Below are positions 36,516-44,253 of a stretch of DNA of 64,000 nt, piece by piece. The position numbers and the translations under genes are program-made. Origin of the DNA: Phycisphaerae bacterium (GTDB lineage Bacteria; Planctomycetota; Phycisphaerae; Phycisphaerales; SM1A02). How positions within the stretch are numbered: the first letter of the stretch is position 1; each line of letters starts with the position of its first letter. Location of the stretch: contig PARI01000032.1 in NCBI GenBank assembly GCA_002711415.1, forward strand, positions 167,150-231,149, given 5' to 3'. The notes under the pieces are model-generated. The model was not told the origin of the DNA. It saw only the letters and a list, made by a program, of their open reading frames with translations, and ran no database searches.

Positions 36516-37943
36516 CTACTGATCGGCGCCCTTGCCTGAACCACCCTTTTGCGGTGCGCCCTTCTTCGAGTGTCCCGAGTGCCTCGGGGGACGTGTCGGA
36601 CGATCGGTTGAACCCGGGCCGCTTGGGCTGAGTCGACGATCTGGACTGCCGGAACTAGGCCTTGAAGGTGCACGGACACCGTCCGGATTCGATGACGGTA
36701 CCGAGCCGCCGATGCGGCCCTGGGCGTTGCCGCCCTTGGTGTTGCCGAATGAAGGCAGCAATTCGTTCTGTTCAGGGGTCAGGATGTCCCTCAATGCCTG
36801 GAGGGTCCTGTTGTTCAACTCGTCGCGCATCTTCTTTGCGTCCATCCACGCCTGCGATTCACTTCGCCTCGTGGTCTGGTCGCCGTTGCGCCGGTCGATC
36901 ATCAGCTGCACTTCTTGCCTTGGCTTCTTCGGTTCATCCTCCCGAAGCACCGCGACCATGTGCATCTGCAATTGACCGAGTTCCGAGAGGTAGTCGACCT
37001 CGAGCGTGTCAATCGCGATCAGTTGTTCGTCCGTCAGGGTCTCCAGGGACCTGGCCAGTTCGAAGTACCGGAGGATCGGTGATCGAAGGAACGCCTTTGG
37101 ATAGCCGCGTTCATGGGCCTTCATCCGGAAGGCATCACCATGCGGGGCGGGGAGTGATTCCGAGATCGACTCGATGGCCTGGTCGTTGGCGGTCCGGACC
37201 GCGACCCTCTGCTGCATCAACTTCTCCATCGCGATCAGCCCCGAGTCGAAGTCCATGGTGGCCATCGCCTCCTTGATCATGTCCTGGTTCTGGAGGATCG
37301 TCGACATGCGGGACTGAAGTGCCCCATCAAGGTCGATCTCGTACTGGATGATCGCGGGTTCGGCCTCCATCATGGCCTCGGAGGGGAGGTTCATCTCGTT
37401 GATCAGAGTCACGAGGTTGGTGGATTCGCCTGAAATCTCTCCCTTGGGAAGCTCGTACTCCCTCGTCAACGCCATCTCGAGTCGAGGCCACTGCTCTAAC
37501 TGCACCGGACCAAGCTGGCTCTTGAGATTGTCAAGGAACTCGATTCGCAGGAGCTCCTTGGTCTGGTTCAGTTGTTCCAGCGGAGCCATGATCAGCCGCA
37601 TCATCTCGGGGTTGTTGGCCTGGCCCGATGCGACCATCTGCCTCATGGCCTCGGTCTGGTCCTTCATCTTGAGCCTGGCGGTCTCCGTCTCCATCTTGAA
37701 CGAGACCGAGTAATCCTCGAGAAGTGATTCGAGGATGTGTCGTTGCCACTGCTCGAGCTTGAGAACATCGTTGATCAGCTGCGCGTCCCTTCGAAGGAAG
37801 GTCGGCTGGAAGGCATCGGCGAAACCCGCCTGTCCGCCGAACTGAGCATGGCTGTTGCCACTGAGGCACACGGCGGTCAGGGTCGCCATCGAGACGAGTA
37901 CCGCCCTGGTCAATCTGCGGTGAATCCAAGACTGCCTGATCAT
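36516..37943 (-). CDS. Exported, mostly helical protein of unknown function
   Basis: 475 residues with a Sec signal peptide (residues 1-33, ending SHA|QF). The mature part is helical throughout, with repeated L-x-x-EQ motifs (LKLEQWQRHI, LTDEQLIAIDTLEV, LTPEQNELLPSF) like the LTxxQ motif of Spy/CpxP periplasmic chaperones. The last 70 residues are low complexity, rich in S, P, G and R/K. It stands directly upstream of gspE on the same strand and may be co-transcribed with the T2SS. I do not recognise a named family; a chaperone-like role is only suggested by the motif. Confidence 0.7.
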   Translation of the reverse strand: MIRQSWIHRRLTRAVLVSMATLTAVCLSGNSHAQFGGQAGFADAFQPTFLRRDAQLINDVLKLEQWQRHILESLLEDYSVSFKMETETARLKMKDQTEAMRQMVASGQANNPEMMRLIMAPLEQLNQTKELLRIEFLDNLKSQLGPVQLEQWPRLEMALTREYELPKGEISGESTNLVTLINEMNLPSEAMMEAEPAIIQYEIDLDGALQSRMSTILQNQDMIKEAMATMDFDSGLIAMEKLMQQRVAVRTANDQAIESISESLPAPHGDAFRMKAHERGYPKAFLRSPILRYFELARSLETLTDEQLIAIDTLEVDYLSELGQLQMHMVAVLREDEPKKPRQEVQLMIDRRNGDQTTRRSESQAWMDAKKMRDELNNRTLQALRDILTPEQNELLPSFGNTKGGNAQGRIGGSVPSSNPDGVRAPSRPSSGSPDRRLSPSGPGSTDRPTRPPRHSGHSKKGAPQKGGSGKGADQ

Positions 37944-38026
37944 GTTCGAGCTCCTGTTCTACCTGCCTTCTCAGTGGGCACCTGGAAATGTCCCAACAGC
38001 CCTGACATGGCCGGGGGCTCATGAAC

Positions 38027-38070
38027 AACGCCCCAGGGGACCCTTTTATGTCGAGAAAAAGAGGGGCGTT
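38027..38070. other. Structured leader element upstream of the exported protein gene
   Basis: In the 225-base gap between scoA and the gene ending at 36516, an 8-base perfect inverted repeat (AACGCCCC at 38027-38034, GGGGCGTT at 38063-38070) closes a 28-base loop that is A/T-rich. It lies 84-127 bases before the ATG at 37943 and would be in the leader of that mRNA. It matches no riboswitch class I know. Confidence 0.4.
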
Positions 38071-38168
38071 TGTACAGTTCTGGGCAAGATCCCCTCCAGG
38101 AAAGGGCCGAAAGTCCATCCTGTCCGATAAATCGTCATCGCCACCAGTGATTTGCACCGTCCTTGGAA

Positions 38169-38861
38169 TCAGAGCGTGGTTCGCTGCTCGATCCGTTTCT
38201 CGGATTCGGTCTGGACGATCCTGTGCACGTAGATTCCGGGTGTGTGCACCTGGTCGGGGTCCAGCGTACCCGTCTCGACGATCTCCTCGACCTCTGCGAC
38301 CGTGATCCGGCCGCATGAGGCGACCATGGGGTTGAAGTTCCTCGCGGTCTTCCTGTAGATGAGGTTGCCGCTCGTGTCGGCCTTGTAGGCCTTCACGAGG
38401 GACAGGTCCGCGACGATGCCTTCCTCGAGTATGTACTGGTGGCCGTCGAACTGCTTGTGTTCCTTGCCCTCGGCGATCACGGTTCCGACCCCAGTCCTCG
38501 TGTAGAACCCGGCGATGCCCGCGCCTCCGGCACGAAGCCTCTCTGCGAGGGTGCCCTGCGGGTTGAATTCGACCTCGAGTTCCTCGGCCATGAACTGCCG
38601 TTCGAACTCCTCGTTCTCGCCGACGTAGCTGGAGACCATCTTCCGGATCTGCCTTGTCTGAAGCAGCAGGCCCAGTCCCCAGTCGTCGACGCCGGCATTG
38701 TTGCTGATCACCGTCAGATCGGTCACGCCGGTGTCACGGAGCGCGATGATCAGTTGCTCCGGGATCCCGCACAGTCCGAAGCCGCCGACGGCGACCGTCA
38801 TGCCTGGCTTGCAGAGTCCCTCAAGTGCTTGTGCCGGGGAATCGTAAATCTTCTCGACCAT
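38169..38861 (-). CDS. scoA: 3-oxoacid CoA-transferase, subunit A
   Basis: 230 residues of the CoA-transferase family I alpha subunit, which with its beta partner moves CoA from succinyl-CoA to acetoacetate or a similar acid. The glycine loop GGFGLCGIPEQLI (about 25-37), SNNAGVDDWGLGLLL, GTLAERLRAGGAGI and the RKTARNFNPMVASC block are all diagnostic. Subunit B normally follows at once; here the next gene downstream on this strand is unrelated. The start at 38861 (MVEKIYDS) has GGAG ten bases upstream; a TTG 15 bases earlier is less likely. C-terminal residues EKRIEQRTTL are normal. Confidence 0.92.
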   Translation of the reverse strand: MVEKIYDSPAQALEGLCKPGMTVAVGGFGLCGIPEQLIIALRDTGVTDLTVISNNAGVDDWGLGLLLQTRQIRKMVSSYVGENEEFERQFMAEELEVEFNPQGTLAERLRAGGAGIAGFYTRTGVGTVIAEGKEHKQFDGHQYILEEGIVADLSLVKAYKADTSGNLIYRKTARNFNPMVASCGRITVAEVEEIVETGTLDPDQVHTPGIYVHRIVQTESEKRIEQRTTL

Positions 38862-38938
38862 GTGCAAGTTCTCCAATCACCTGAAGTGTACCTGCAAATC
38901 ACAAGGCCGTACGTCGCATGGTTACTCGGAGGGCGGTT

Positions 38939-38972
38939 GGCGTGATGCCTGCTATAGTGCACGATTCACGCC
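38939..38972. promoter_or_regulatory. Inverted repeat bracketing a TATAGT in the scoA/MFS divergent region
   Basis: GGCGTGA (38939-38945) and TCACGCC (38966-38972) form a perfect 7-base inverted repeat with a 20-base centre that contains TATAGT (38953-38958). It lies in the 165-base divergent gap and looks like an operator placed over a promoter. The regulator is unknown. Confidence 0.4.
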
Positions 38973-39014
38973 ACGGCATCGGGCGATCCTCGTCCATGAT
39001 CTGTGGTTCCGCGC

Positions 39015-39020
39015 TAGAAT
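39015..39020 (+). promoter_or_regulatory. -10 hexamer TAGAAT of the MFS gene
   Basis: TAGAAT ends six bases before the ATG at 39027, so a transcript from it would start on or beside the start codon. No ribosome binding site is present in the intervening bases, in agreement with leaderless translation. Confidence 0.45.
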
Positions 39021-39026
39021 CACGAC

Positions 39027-40265
39027 ATGAAGACGCCTGACATGGAACCCGCCCCGCATCGGCCGGCAAATGCTCGGATCGATATCGAACTTGTGTTCCT
39101 GCTGCTCTTGCTGTCGGCGATGCCGGACACCATGGTGATACCTCTGGTGAAGGAACTGGTGGTCGACCGCTACGAGGTCACTGATGCGTCGGCGCACCTG
39201 TTCCTGATACTGAACCTCGTGGGCGCGCTGCTGGCCCTGCCATTCATCGCGATCCTGAAGCCGTTGCTGGGACTCAGGAAGCTGCTGTTCGCTTCCTCCC
39301 TTGCCGGTGCGATCCTGCTCTGCGTGATGAGCATGCCGATCGGATTCGTGTTCACGATCGGACTGCGGCTGGTCGAGGGGATGACCGACGTGCTCATCTT
39401 CGCCGTGCTGATGGACATGATCAGCCGCATCGGGCCCAAGGAGGTCCCGGGATTCAGGTTCGGCATTGCCGCCACGGTCCTGATGGGCGGACTGGCCCTG
39501 GGCATGCTGATCGGAGGAAGCCTGGCCGACCAACTTGGCGAGAACGTGGCCCTGATCTTCCTTGTCGGCGGCGGCATCTACCTGCTCATCGCGCTGCTGG
39601 CCGCGACGCTCAAGCCGTTCAACACCCAGGTCGATCCGGTAGTGGATGAATCCACGACGGTGCACACGGCGCCTGGTCGCCTCTTCTTCCTGGTCGGTCC
39701 GTTGCTGATGAACTTCTCAGATCGAGCGATCAGCGGACTGATTACGGCTTCGCTGCCCCTCTACCTGTCCCGATCTGGGGACTATTCAGCAGTATGGCGG
39801 GGCGGTTTCATCGCCTCGATCCTCTTGGCCATGGCGGTGGCCAACATCCCGGCAGGCTGGCTATCCGATCGATTCGGGGCCCTGCCGGTCCGCATCATCT
39901 CTGGAACCGGATATGCACTGGCGATCGCATCGATTCCCCTTCTGGTCGATCACCCGATCCCGCTCCTGGCACTCATGGTGCTCATCGGGATCCTTGGAAG
40001 CGGACTCATGCCATCGGCGCTCTCGCTTCTCTGCCTGTCCGGGCAGGGGGCGGTGGGCATGGGCGGCTTCCGTGGCGCCGGTGAGTTCGGGTTCCTCTCG
40101 GGGATGGTTCTCTCGGGAATCCTGCTGGGTTCACTGAAGTCGCTGGGATTCGATGATGACAGCGGGGGAGCCTACTCGGTGATCATCCTGGCCTTCGCGG
40201 CACTGCACCTTTGTATCACTGCAGCATCAGCCTTGGTCATCCTGATGGGCATGAAGCGTCGTTGA
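39027..40265 (+). CDS. Major facilitator superfamily transporter
   Basis: 412 residues with twelve predicted membrane helices and a central loop (about 190-215, KPFNTQVDPVVDEST). The cytoplasmic loop 2-3 and the ADQLGENVALIFLVGGGIYLL half-domain pattern fit a drug or metabolite MFS carrier. The loop between helices 8 and 9 carries NIPAGWLSDRFGALPVRII, the MFS A-like motif G-x-x-x-D-R/K-x-G in its second-half form. The substrate cannot be predicted. It converges on the sigma factor gene with an 19-base gap and is divergent from scoA. Confidence 0.85.
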   Translation: MKTPDMEPAPHRPANARIDIELVFLLLLLSAMPDTMVIPLVKELVVDRYEVTDASAHLFLILNLVGALLALPFIAILKPLLGLRKLLFASSLAGAILLCVMSMPIGFVFTIGLRLVEGMTDVLIFAVLMDMISRIGPKEVPGFRFGIAATVLMGGLALGMLIGGSLADQLGENVALIFLVGGGIYLLIALLAATLKPFNTQVDPVVDESTTVHTAPGRLFFLVGPLLMNFSDRAISGLITASLPLYLSRSGDYSAVWRGGFIASILLAMAVANIPAGWLSDRFGALPVRIISGTGYALAIASIPLLVDHPIPLLALMVLIGILGSGLMPSALSLLCLSGQGAVGMGGFRGAGEFGFLSGMVLSGILLGSLKSLGFDDDSGGAYSVIILAFAALHLCITAASALVILMGMKRR

Positions 40266-40284
40266 ATCAGTTCGTGCATGTCGT

Positions 40285-41319
40285 TCAGTTGTCCGTGCCG
40301 ACCGGGATCCTCGGATCCTGGAACACGGAGCGTTCGAACCTGGACCGGATCTTCTTCAAGGCCTTGTTCTGGATCTGGCGCACCCGCTCCTTTGTGACCC
40401 CGATGATATGGCCGACCTGTTCCAGTGTCAGCGAGGGCTGGTTCATCGGACGGGCGCCGCACGTGTCGTCCCCGAGGCCGAACCTGTAGTAGATCACCTG
40501 CTGCTCGACGGAGCTGAGTTCCGCAAGGTTGCCTGACACGATGGCCTTCACCTCGTCAGCACATTCCTCCTCGTGCGTCTTGCGAACGGTCTCGAGATGG
40601 TTGGATTTCTCCATCTCGGGATCGAAATCCGTCGGGAACCGCTGGCGATACTTTGACAACTTCATTCCCTGCCTGCTGAACGCCTTCAGGATCGCCCGGC
40701 ATGCATATGTTGAGAACTTGAATCCACGGCCGCAGTCGAACTTGTCAACCGATCGGAGCAGCGCCATGTTCCCCTCGCTGACGAGGTCGGCGAAGTCGAC
40801 TTCACTCATCCTGGTCCGCTTGGCCATGGCGAGCACGAGCGCGAGATTCGTCTCCGCGATCTGTTCGCGCAGTTGCAGTGCCTTGGAGTACCAGCTCAGA
40901 AGATCGCGTGAATCCGACGCCGTCGGCTTCTGGCCATCGACTCGCTGCTTGATCACGTTGAGCATGTGCCTGGAGAAGTTGTACTGGAGGAAGATGACGC
41001 GTTCCTGGTCGGCTGTCAGGATGATCGACTTCTGCGTCCTGCCCTTTGGCGACCCGATCTCCATCATCGGCCGATACCAAGATACGTCCGGCCTGTCGAT
41101 CTCCGGTGCCTCGTCGAAGATCCTTCGCTCGGCATTGGATCGATGGAACTCATCCGAGTCGATGTAGTCGATCTCCTGCCCCAGCAGCCAGTCGACCAGT
41201 CCCTTCTCGTCCTTGGTCAGTCGCCGTGTCCTTCGCCTGGTGAGGGGCTTTGCCCTCGAACCCCGTCGCGTCTTGGCACGACCGAGTGGTGTGTCTTTAC
41301 TTGAGAGAGGCTGGACCAT
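40285..41319 (-). CDS. Divergent sigma-70 family RNA polymerase sigma factor
   Basis: 344 residues. A basic N-terminal tail (about 14-34, Arg/Lys-rich) precedes a region 1.2-like helix (LTADQERVIFLQYN), region 2 (about 149-218, with LVSEGNMALLRSVDKFD and GFKFSTYACRAI) and region 4 (about 265-327, LTLEQVGHIIGVTKERVRQI, a canonical helix-turn-helix). Region 3 is short or absent. In region 2.4 the tryptophan pair used to melt promoters in SigA is replaced by C207-R208. Start 41319 is supported by AGGA eight bases upstream. It is probably an alternative sigma factor rather than the housekeeping one; no anti-sigma gene is adjacent. Confidence 0.85.
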   Translation of the reverse strand: MVQPLSSKDTPLGRAKTRRGSRAKPLTRRRTRRLTKDEKGLVDWLLGQEIDYIDSDEFHRSNAERRIFDEAPEIDRPDVSWYRPMMEIGSPKGRTQKSIILTADQERVIFLQYNFSRHMLNVIKQRVDGQKPTASDSRDLLSWYSKALQLREQIAETNLALVLAMAKRTRMSEVDFADLVSEGNMALLRSVDKFDCGRGFKFSTYACRAILKAFSRQGMKLSKYRQRFPTDFDPEMEKSNHLETVRKTHEEECADEVKAIVSGNLAELSSVEQQVIYYRFGLGDDTCGARPMNQPSLTLEQVGHIIGVTKERVRQIQNKALKKIRSRFERSVFQDPRIPVGTDN

Positions 41320-41656
41320 TGACGAGTCCTCGCTGTCCCCACATGGAAAGACTGGATTCAATTCAGACGGACAGCGGCAAGCAAGGCGGATCGTGGGGAT
41401 AGCCCGCCCAACAGGGCCTGGAGCCCGTTTCCCACCACGATGTATGCTCTCGGCGTCGAATGCAGGCCCGAGCCTGCTGGAGGTGGACGCCCTACTACTA
41501 GGACATACTCCGACAACTTGTATTCGGTTCTCTTGAAACTGATTTTCATGTCTGCGCATGCGAAAAAACGCCCCTGGAGGCGGATTTTCATATATCGGAG
41601 GGTGGCCTGAACTCATCCCTCGACTGGATTCTCATTCGGCTCAAGGCCTGCTCGGA
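41320..41656 (-). other. 337-base gap: structured leader of the sigma gene and ndk 3' region
   Basis: No gene is seen here. On the minus strand it could form several hairpins ahead of the sigma factor: GCAGGC-TCGG-GCCTGC (about 41463-41478), and a longer element closed by a 7-base stem (41390-41396 with 41435-41441) around an inner hairpin at about 41414-41426. A short intrinsic-terminator-like hairpin with six U (41563-41582) lies nearer ndk. The sigma promoter was not located with confidence. Confidence 0.4.
41563..41582 (-). terminator. Short intrinsic-terminator-like hairpin after ndk
   Basis: On the minus strand CGCC-TCCAGG-GGCG is followed by six T. The stem is only four base pairs but is all G/C. 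It lies about 75 bases past the ndk stop and could end that transcript before the sigma gene. Confidence 0.45.
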
Positions 41657-42127
41657 TCACTCCGGTTGGCCGGAGCCAAGGTCGTAGACCCAGCATTCCA
41701 CGGCGCGATCATAGTCGACGATCTCCCCCTCACCGAAGAACAGCGAGAGTTCCCTCTCGGCCGCCTCGGGCGAGTCCGAGCCATGGATCAGGTTAAAGCT
41801 GTTGGAGACACCAAAGTCACCACGAATGGTGCCCGGTTCGGCGTTGCTGCCGAACGTTGCCCCCATCATCTTCCTGGAGATTCCGATGGCTCCGACACCC
41901 CTCAATGCCAGTACCAGGACCGGAGAGCTGGTCATGAAGGTGACCAGTCCGTCATAGAACGGCTTGCCTTGGTGGGACTCGTAGTGGCGAGATGCCAGTT
42001 CGCCCGAGATCTTCATGAACTTGGCGCCCACGACCTGGATGCCCTTGTCCTCGAATCTACTGATGATCCGGCCCATGAGACCTCGTTGGACCGCGTCGGG
42101 CTTGAGAATGATCAGGGTGGTTTCCAT
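41657..42127 (-). CDS. ndk: Nucleoside diphosphate kinase
   Basis: Ndk equalises nucleoside triphosphate pools by phosphate transfer through a histidine. The 156-residue product begins METTLIILKPDAVQRGLMG and carries the active-site signature NLIHGSDSPEAAERE with catalytic H115. It is slightly longer than the usual 140-150 because of an acidic C-terminal tail. AGGAG seven bases upstream of ATG 42127 fixes the start; a perfect TATAAT lies upstream at 42178-42183. Confidence 0.96.
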   Translation of the reverse strand: METTLIILKPDAVQRGLMGRIISRFEDKGIQVVGAKFMKISGELASRHYESHQGKPFYDGLVTFMTSSPVLVLALRGVGAIGISRKMMGATFGSNAEPGTIRGDFGVSNSFNLIHGSDSPEAAERELSLFFGEGEIVDYDRAVECWVYDLGSGQPE

Positions 42128-42155
42128 CGTCTGCTCCTGGTTCCATTGATGCATG

Positions 42156-42171
42156 CCCCGGCTTCCCGGGG
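42156..42171 (-). other. 5'-end hairpin of the ndk message
   Basis: CCCCGG-CTTC-CCGGGG is a perfect 6-base stem with a four-base loop. It begins about where transcription from the TATAAT at 42178-42183 should start, so the mRNA would carry a hairpin at its very 5' end, a known way to slow decay. Confidence 0.45.
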
Positions 42172-42177
42172 GTGCGG

Positions 42178-42183
42178 ATTATA
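42178..42183 (-). promoter_or_regulatory. -10 box TATAAT of ndk
   Basis: A perfect TATAAT on the minus strand, 50 bases before the ndk ATG. The -35 (CACATG at 17-base spacing) is poor. The predicted leader is about 44 bases and holds a hairpin and an AGGAG site. Confidence 0.5.
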
Positions 42184-42349
42184 GTTGCTGCACCGGATCC
42201 ATGTGGAGGCTGCTCCTCGGGGGGCGGGCTGGTAGAGCCAACCCCCGGGTACGGGCCATCCTCCTGAATTCATGGCCTGTCCCCTCATCGACCATTCCGA
42301 ATCGGGATCCACCTCATCCGCTAAGATGGTGTTGCAAGGAAGCCGCATC

Positions 42350-44239
42350 ATGACCCCGACCGCCACCCCGACGCGACCTCGATCCGGTGCCAAGATGAGC
42401 AAGGACAAGAAGTCCAAATCAACAACTCGAAAGCGTGCATCGGCCGAACAGATGGCCAGTTCCCAGCGAGAGATCTCCGTCAGCGAGTTCTTCGCCAAGA
42501 ACCGGCACCTTCTTGGATTCGACAACCCGAGAAAGGCGATGCTCACCACGGTCAAGGAGGCTGTCGACAACGCCCTTGACGCCTGTGAGGAGGGCGGCAT
42601 CCTTCCCGAGATCCACGTGGGCGTTCTCCAACTCTCGGAGACGCGATTCAAGATCACCATCCGCGACAACGGCCCGGGGATCGTCCGGCAGCAGATCGAG
42701 AACATCTTCGGCAAGCTTCTCTATGGCTCGAAGTTCCATCGAATGAAGATGAGCCGTGGACAGCAGGGGATCGGGATCTCCGCGGCAGGCATGTACGGCC
42801 TGATGACGACCGGCCAGCCCGTTCTCATCGTGAGCAAGACCAAGAAGAACAAGCCCTCTCACGAAGTCGTTCTCAAGATCGATACGACCAAGAATCGCCC
42901 GGTCGTGGTGAGCGAAACCGAGCATCCCGAGGACGACAAGCTCTTCCCCGAGGGACACGGCACGCAGGTCGCCATCGAGCTCGAGGGCAAGTACCAGAAG
43001 GGCCGGCAGTCGATCGACGAGTACATCGAGCAGACGGCCATCGCCAATCCCCATGCTCGCTTCGAGTACGTCACCCCCTCCAACGAGACCATCGAGGTCC
43101 CCCGAGCCATGGATGAGCTGCCCCCTGATCCGATCGAGATCAAGCCCCATCCGAAAGGAATCGAGCTTGGGACCCTCATCCAGATGCTCGAAAGAACCAA
43201 GTCCACCCAGCTCGGCGCGTTCTTCAAGAACGAGTTCTGTCGCGTCGGGCCACGGGTCGCCAAGGAGATCTGCAAGAAGGCGAAGCTGACCGACCGGACC
43301 TGGATCAAGAACGTCGGGCACGATGATGCAGAGGCCCTCTACGATGCGATCCAGGATGTCCGGATCATGGCTCCGCCGACCAACTGTCTCGTACCCATCG
43401 GCTCCAAGGGGCTGCTCGCTGGTCTGCTCAAGGAGGTCAAGGCCGAGTTCTTCTCTGTGGCGAGCCGGTCGCCTGCGGTCTACCGAGGCAATCCATTCCT
43501 CATCGAGGTCGGCATTGCGTACGGGGGAAAGCTCTCCAGCGAGGAATCATCCAGGATCCTCAGGTTCGCCAACCGCGTGCCACTTCTGTACCAGCAGTCC
43601 GCCTGCTCGTCCTTCAAGGCCGTCGTGGAGACTGGCTGGAAGAACTACGGACTGCAGCAGCCGCGTGGAAGCCTGCCGGTCGGCCCCCTGGTGATCCTGA
43701 TCCACATGGCGAGTGTCTGGGTGCCGTTCACCAGCGAATCCAAGGAGGCGATCGCCGACTACGACGAGATCCGCAAGGAGATGAAGCTCGCCATCCAGGA
43801 ATGCGGCCGCAAGCTCGGGACATATCTTCGTCGACGTCAGAAGATGAAGAGGGAGAGCGAGCGAAGGAGTGTCTTCGAACGCTATATCGGCGAGATCGCC
43901 TCCAGTTGCGAGGCGATCACCGGAACCAGTTCCAAGAAGGTCTACGACGCGCTCCTGGAACAGTCACAGCGAAAGACCGCCGAGGCCGACCAGCAGCTTG
44001 ATGACGAGGGTCGCATCGTCGAGGAGAACGGTCGACTCGGCAAGGACGAGAACGTCATCATCCTGGACGACTTGGAACAGGAGCCCGCAGCCGATGTGAT
44101 CGGCGACCTGTTCTCCTCGACCGGCACCACCACGAAGAAGCGGAAGAAGGCGTCCTCCGGCACACGGAAGGCGTCGTCCAAGAAGAAGAAGGTCGTTAAG
44201 AAGGTCGTCAAGAAGCGCACGGTCCGGAAGAAGAACTGA
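42350..44239 (+). CDS. top6B: DNA topoisomerase VI subunit B
   Basis: 629 residues. The GHKL ATPase domain has the N-box KEAVDNALDAC (E70, N74), IRDNGPGI (D106-I111) and SRGQQGIGIS (about 136-144). A helix-two-turns-helix segment and a transducer domain with its switch lysine region follow (about 260-560). Together with subunit A it passes one duplex through another. Topoisomerase VI is archaeal and plant-like and is rare in bacteria. The C-terminus (about 590-629) is an extended Lys/Arg/Ser tail, and the first 35 residues are also basic. AAGGA is nine bases upstream. Subunit A follows after 14 bases. Confidence 0.93.
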   Translation: MTPTATPTRPRSGAKMSKDKKSKSTTRKRASAEQMASSQREISVSEFFAKNRHLLGFDNPRKAMLTTVKEAVDNALDACEEGGILPEIHVGVLQLSETRFKITIRDNGPGIVRQQIENIFGKLLYGSKFHRMKMSRGQQGIGISAAGMYGLMTTGQPVLIVSKTKKNKPSHEVVLKIDTTKNRPVVVSETEHPEDDKLFPEGHGTQVAIELEGKYQKGRQSIDEYIEQTAIANPHARFEYVTPSNETIEVPRAMDELPPDPIEIKPHPKGIELGTLIQMLERTKSTQLGAFFKNEFCRVGPRVAKEICKKAKLTDRTWIKNVGHDDAEALYDAIQDVRIMAPPTNCLVPIGSKGLLAGLLKEVKAEFFSVASRSPAVYRGNPFLIEVGIAYGGKLSSEESSRILRFANRVPLLYQQSACSSFKAVVETGWKNYGLQQPRGSLPVGPLVILIHMASVWVPFTSESKEAIADYDEIRKEMKLAIQECGRKLGTYLRRRQKMKRESERRSVFERYIGEIASSCEAITGTSSKKVYDALLEQSQRKTAEADQQLDDEGRIVEENGRLGKDENVIILDDLEQEPAADVIGDLFSSTGTTTKKRKKASSGTRKASSKKKKVVKKVVKKRTVRKKN

Positions 44240-44253
44240 ACAGGATCCCAGTC

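Noticed and set aside
42272..42349. Upstream in-frame start for topoisomerase VI B
   Set aside because: It would precede the AAGGA site and the -10-like element and adds residues unlike the family.
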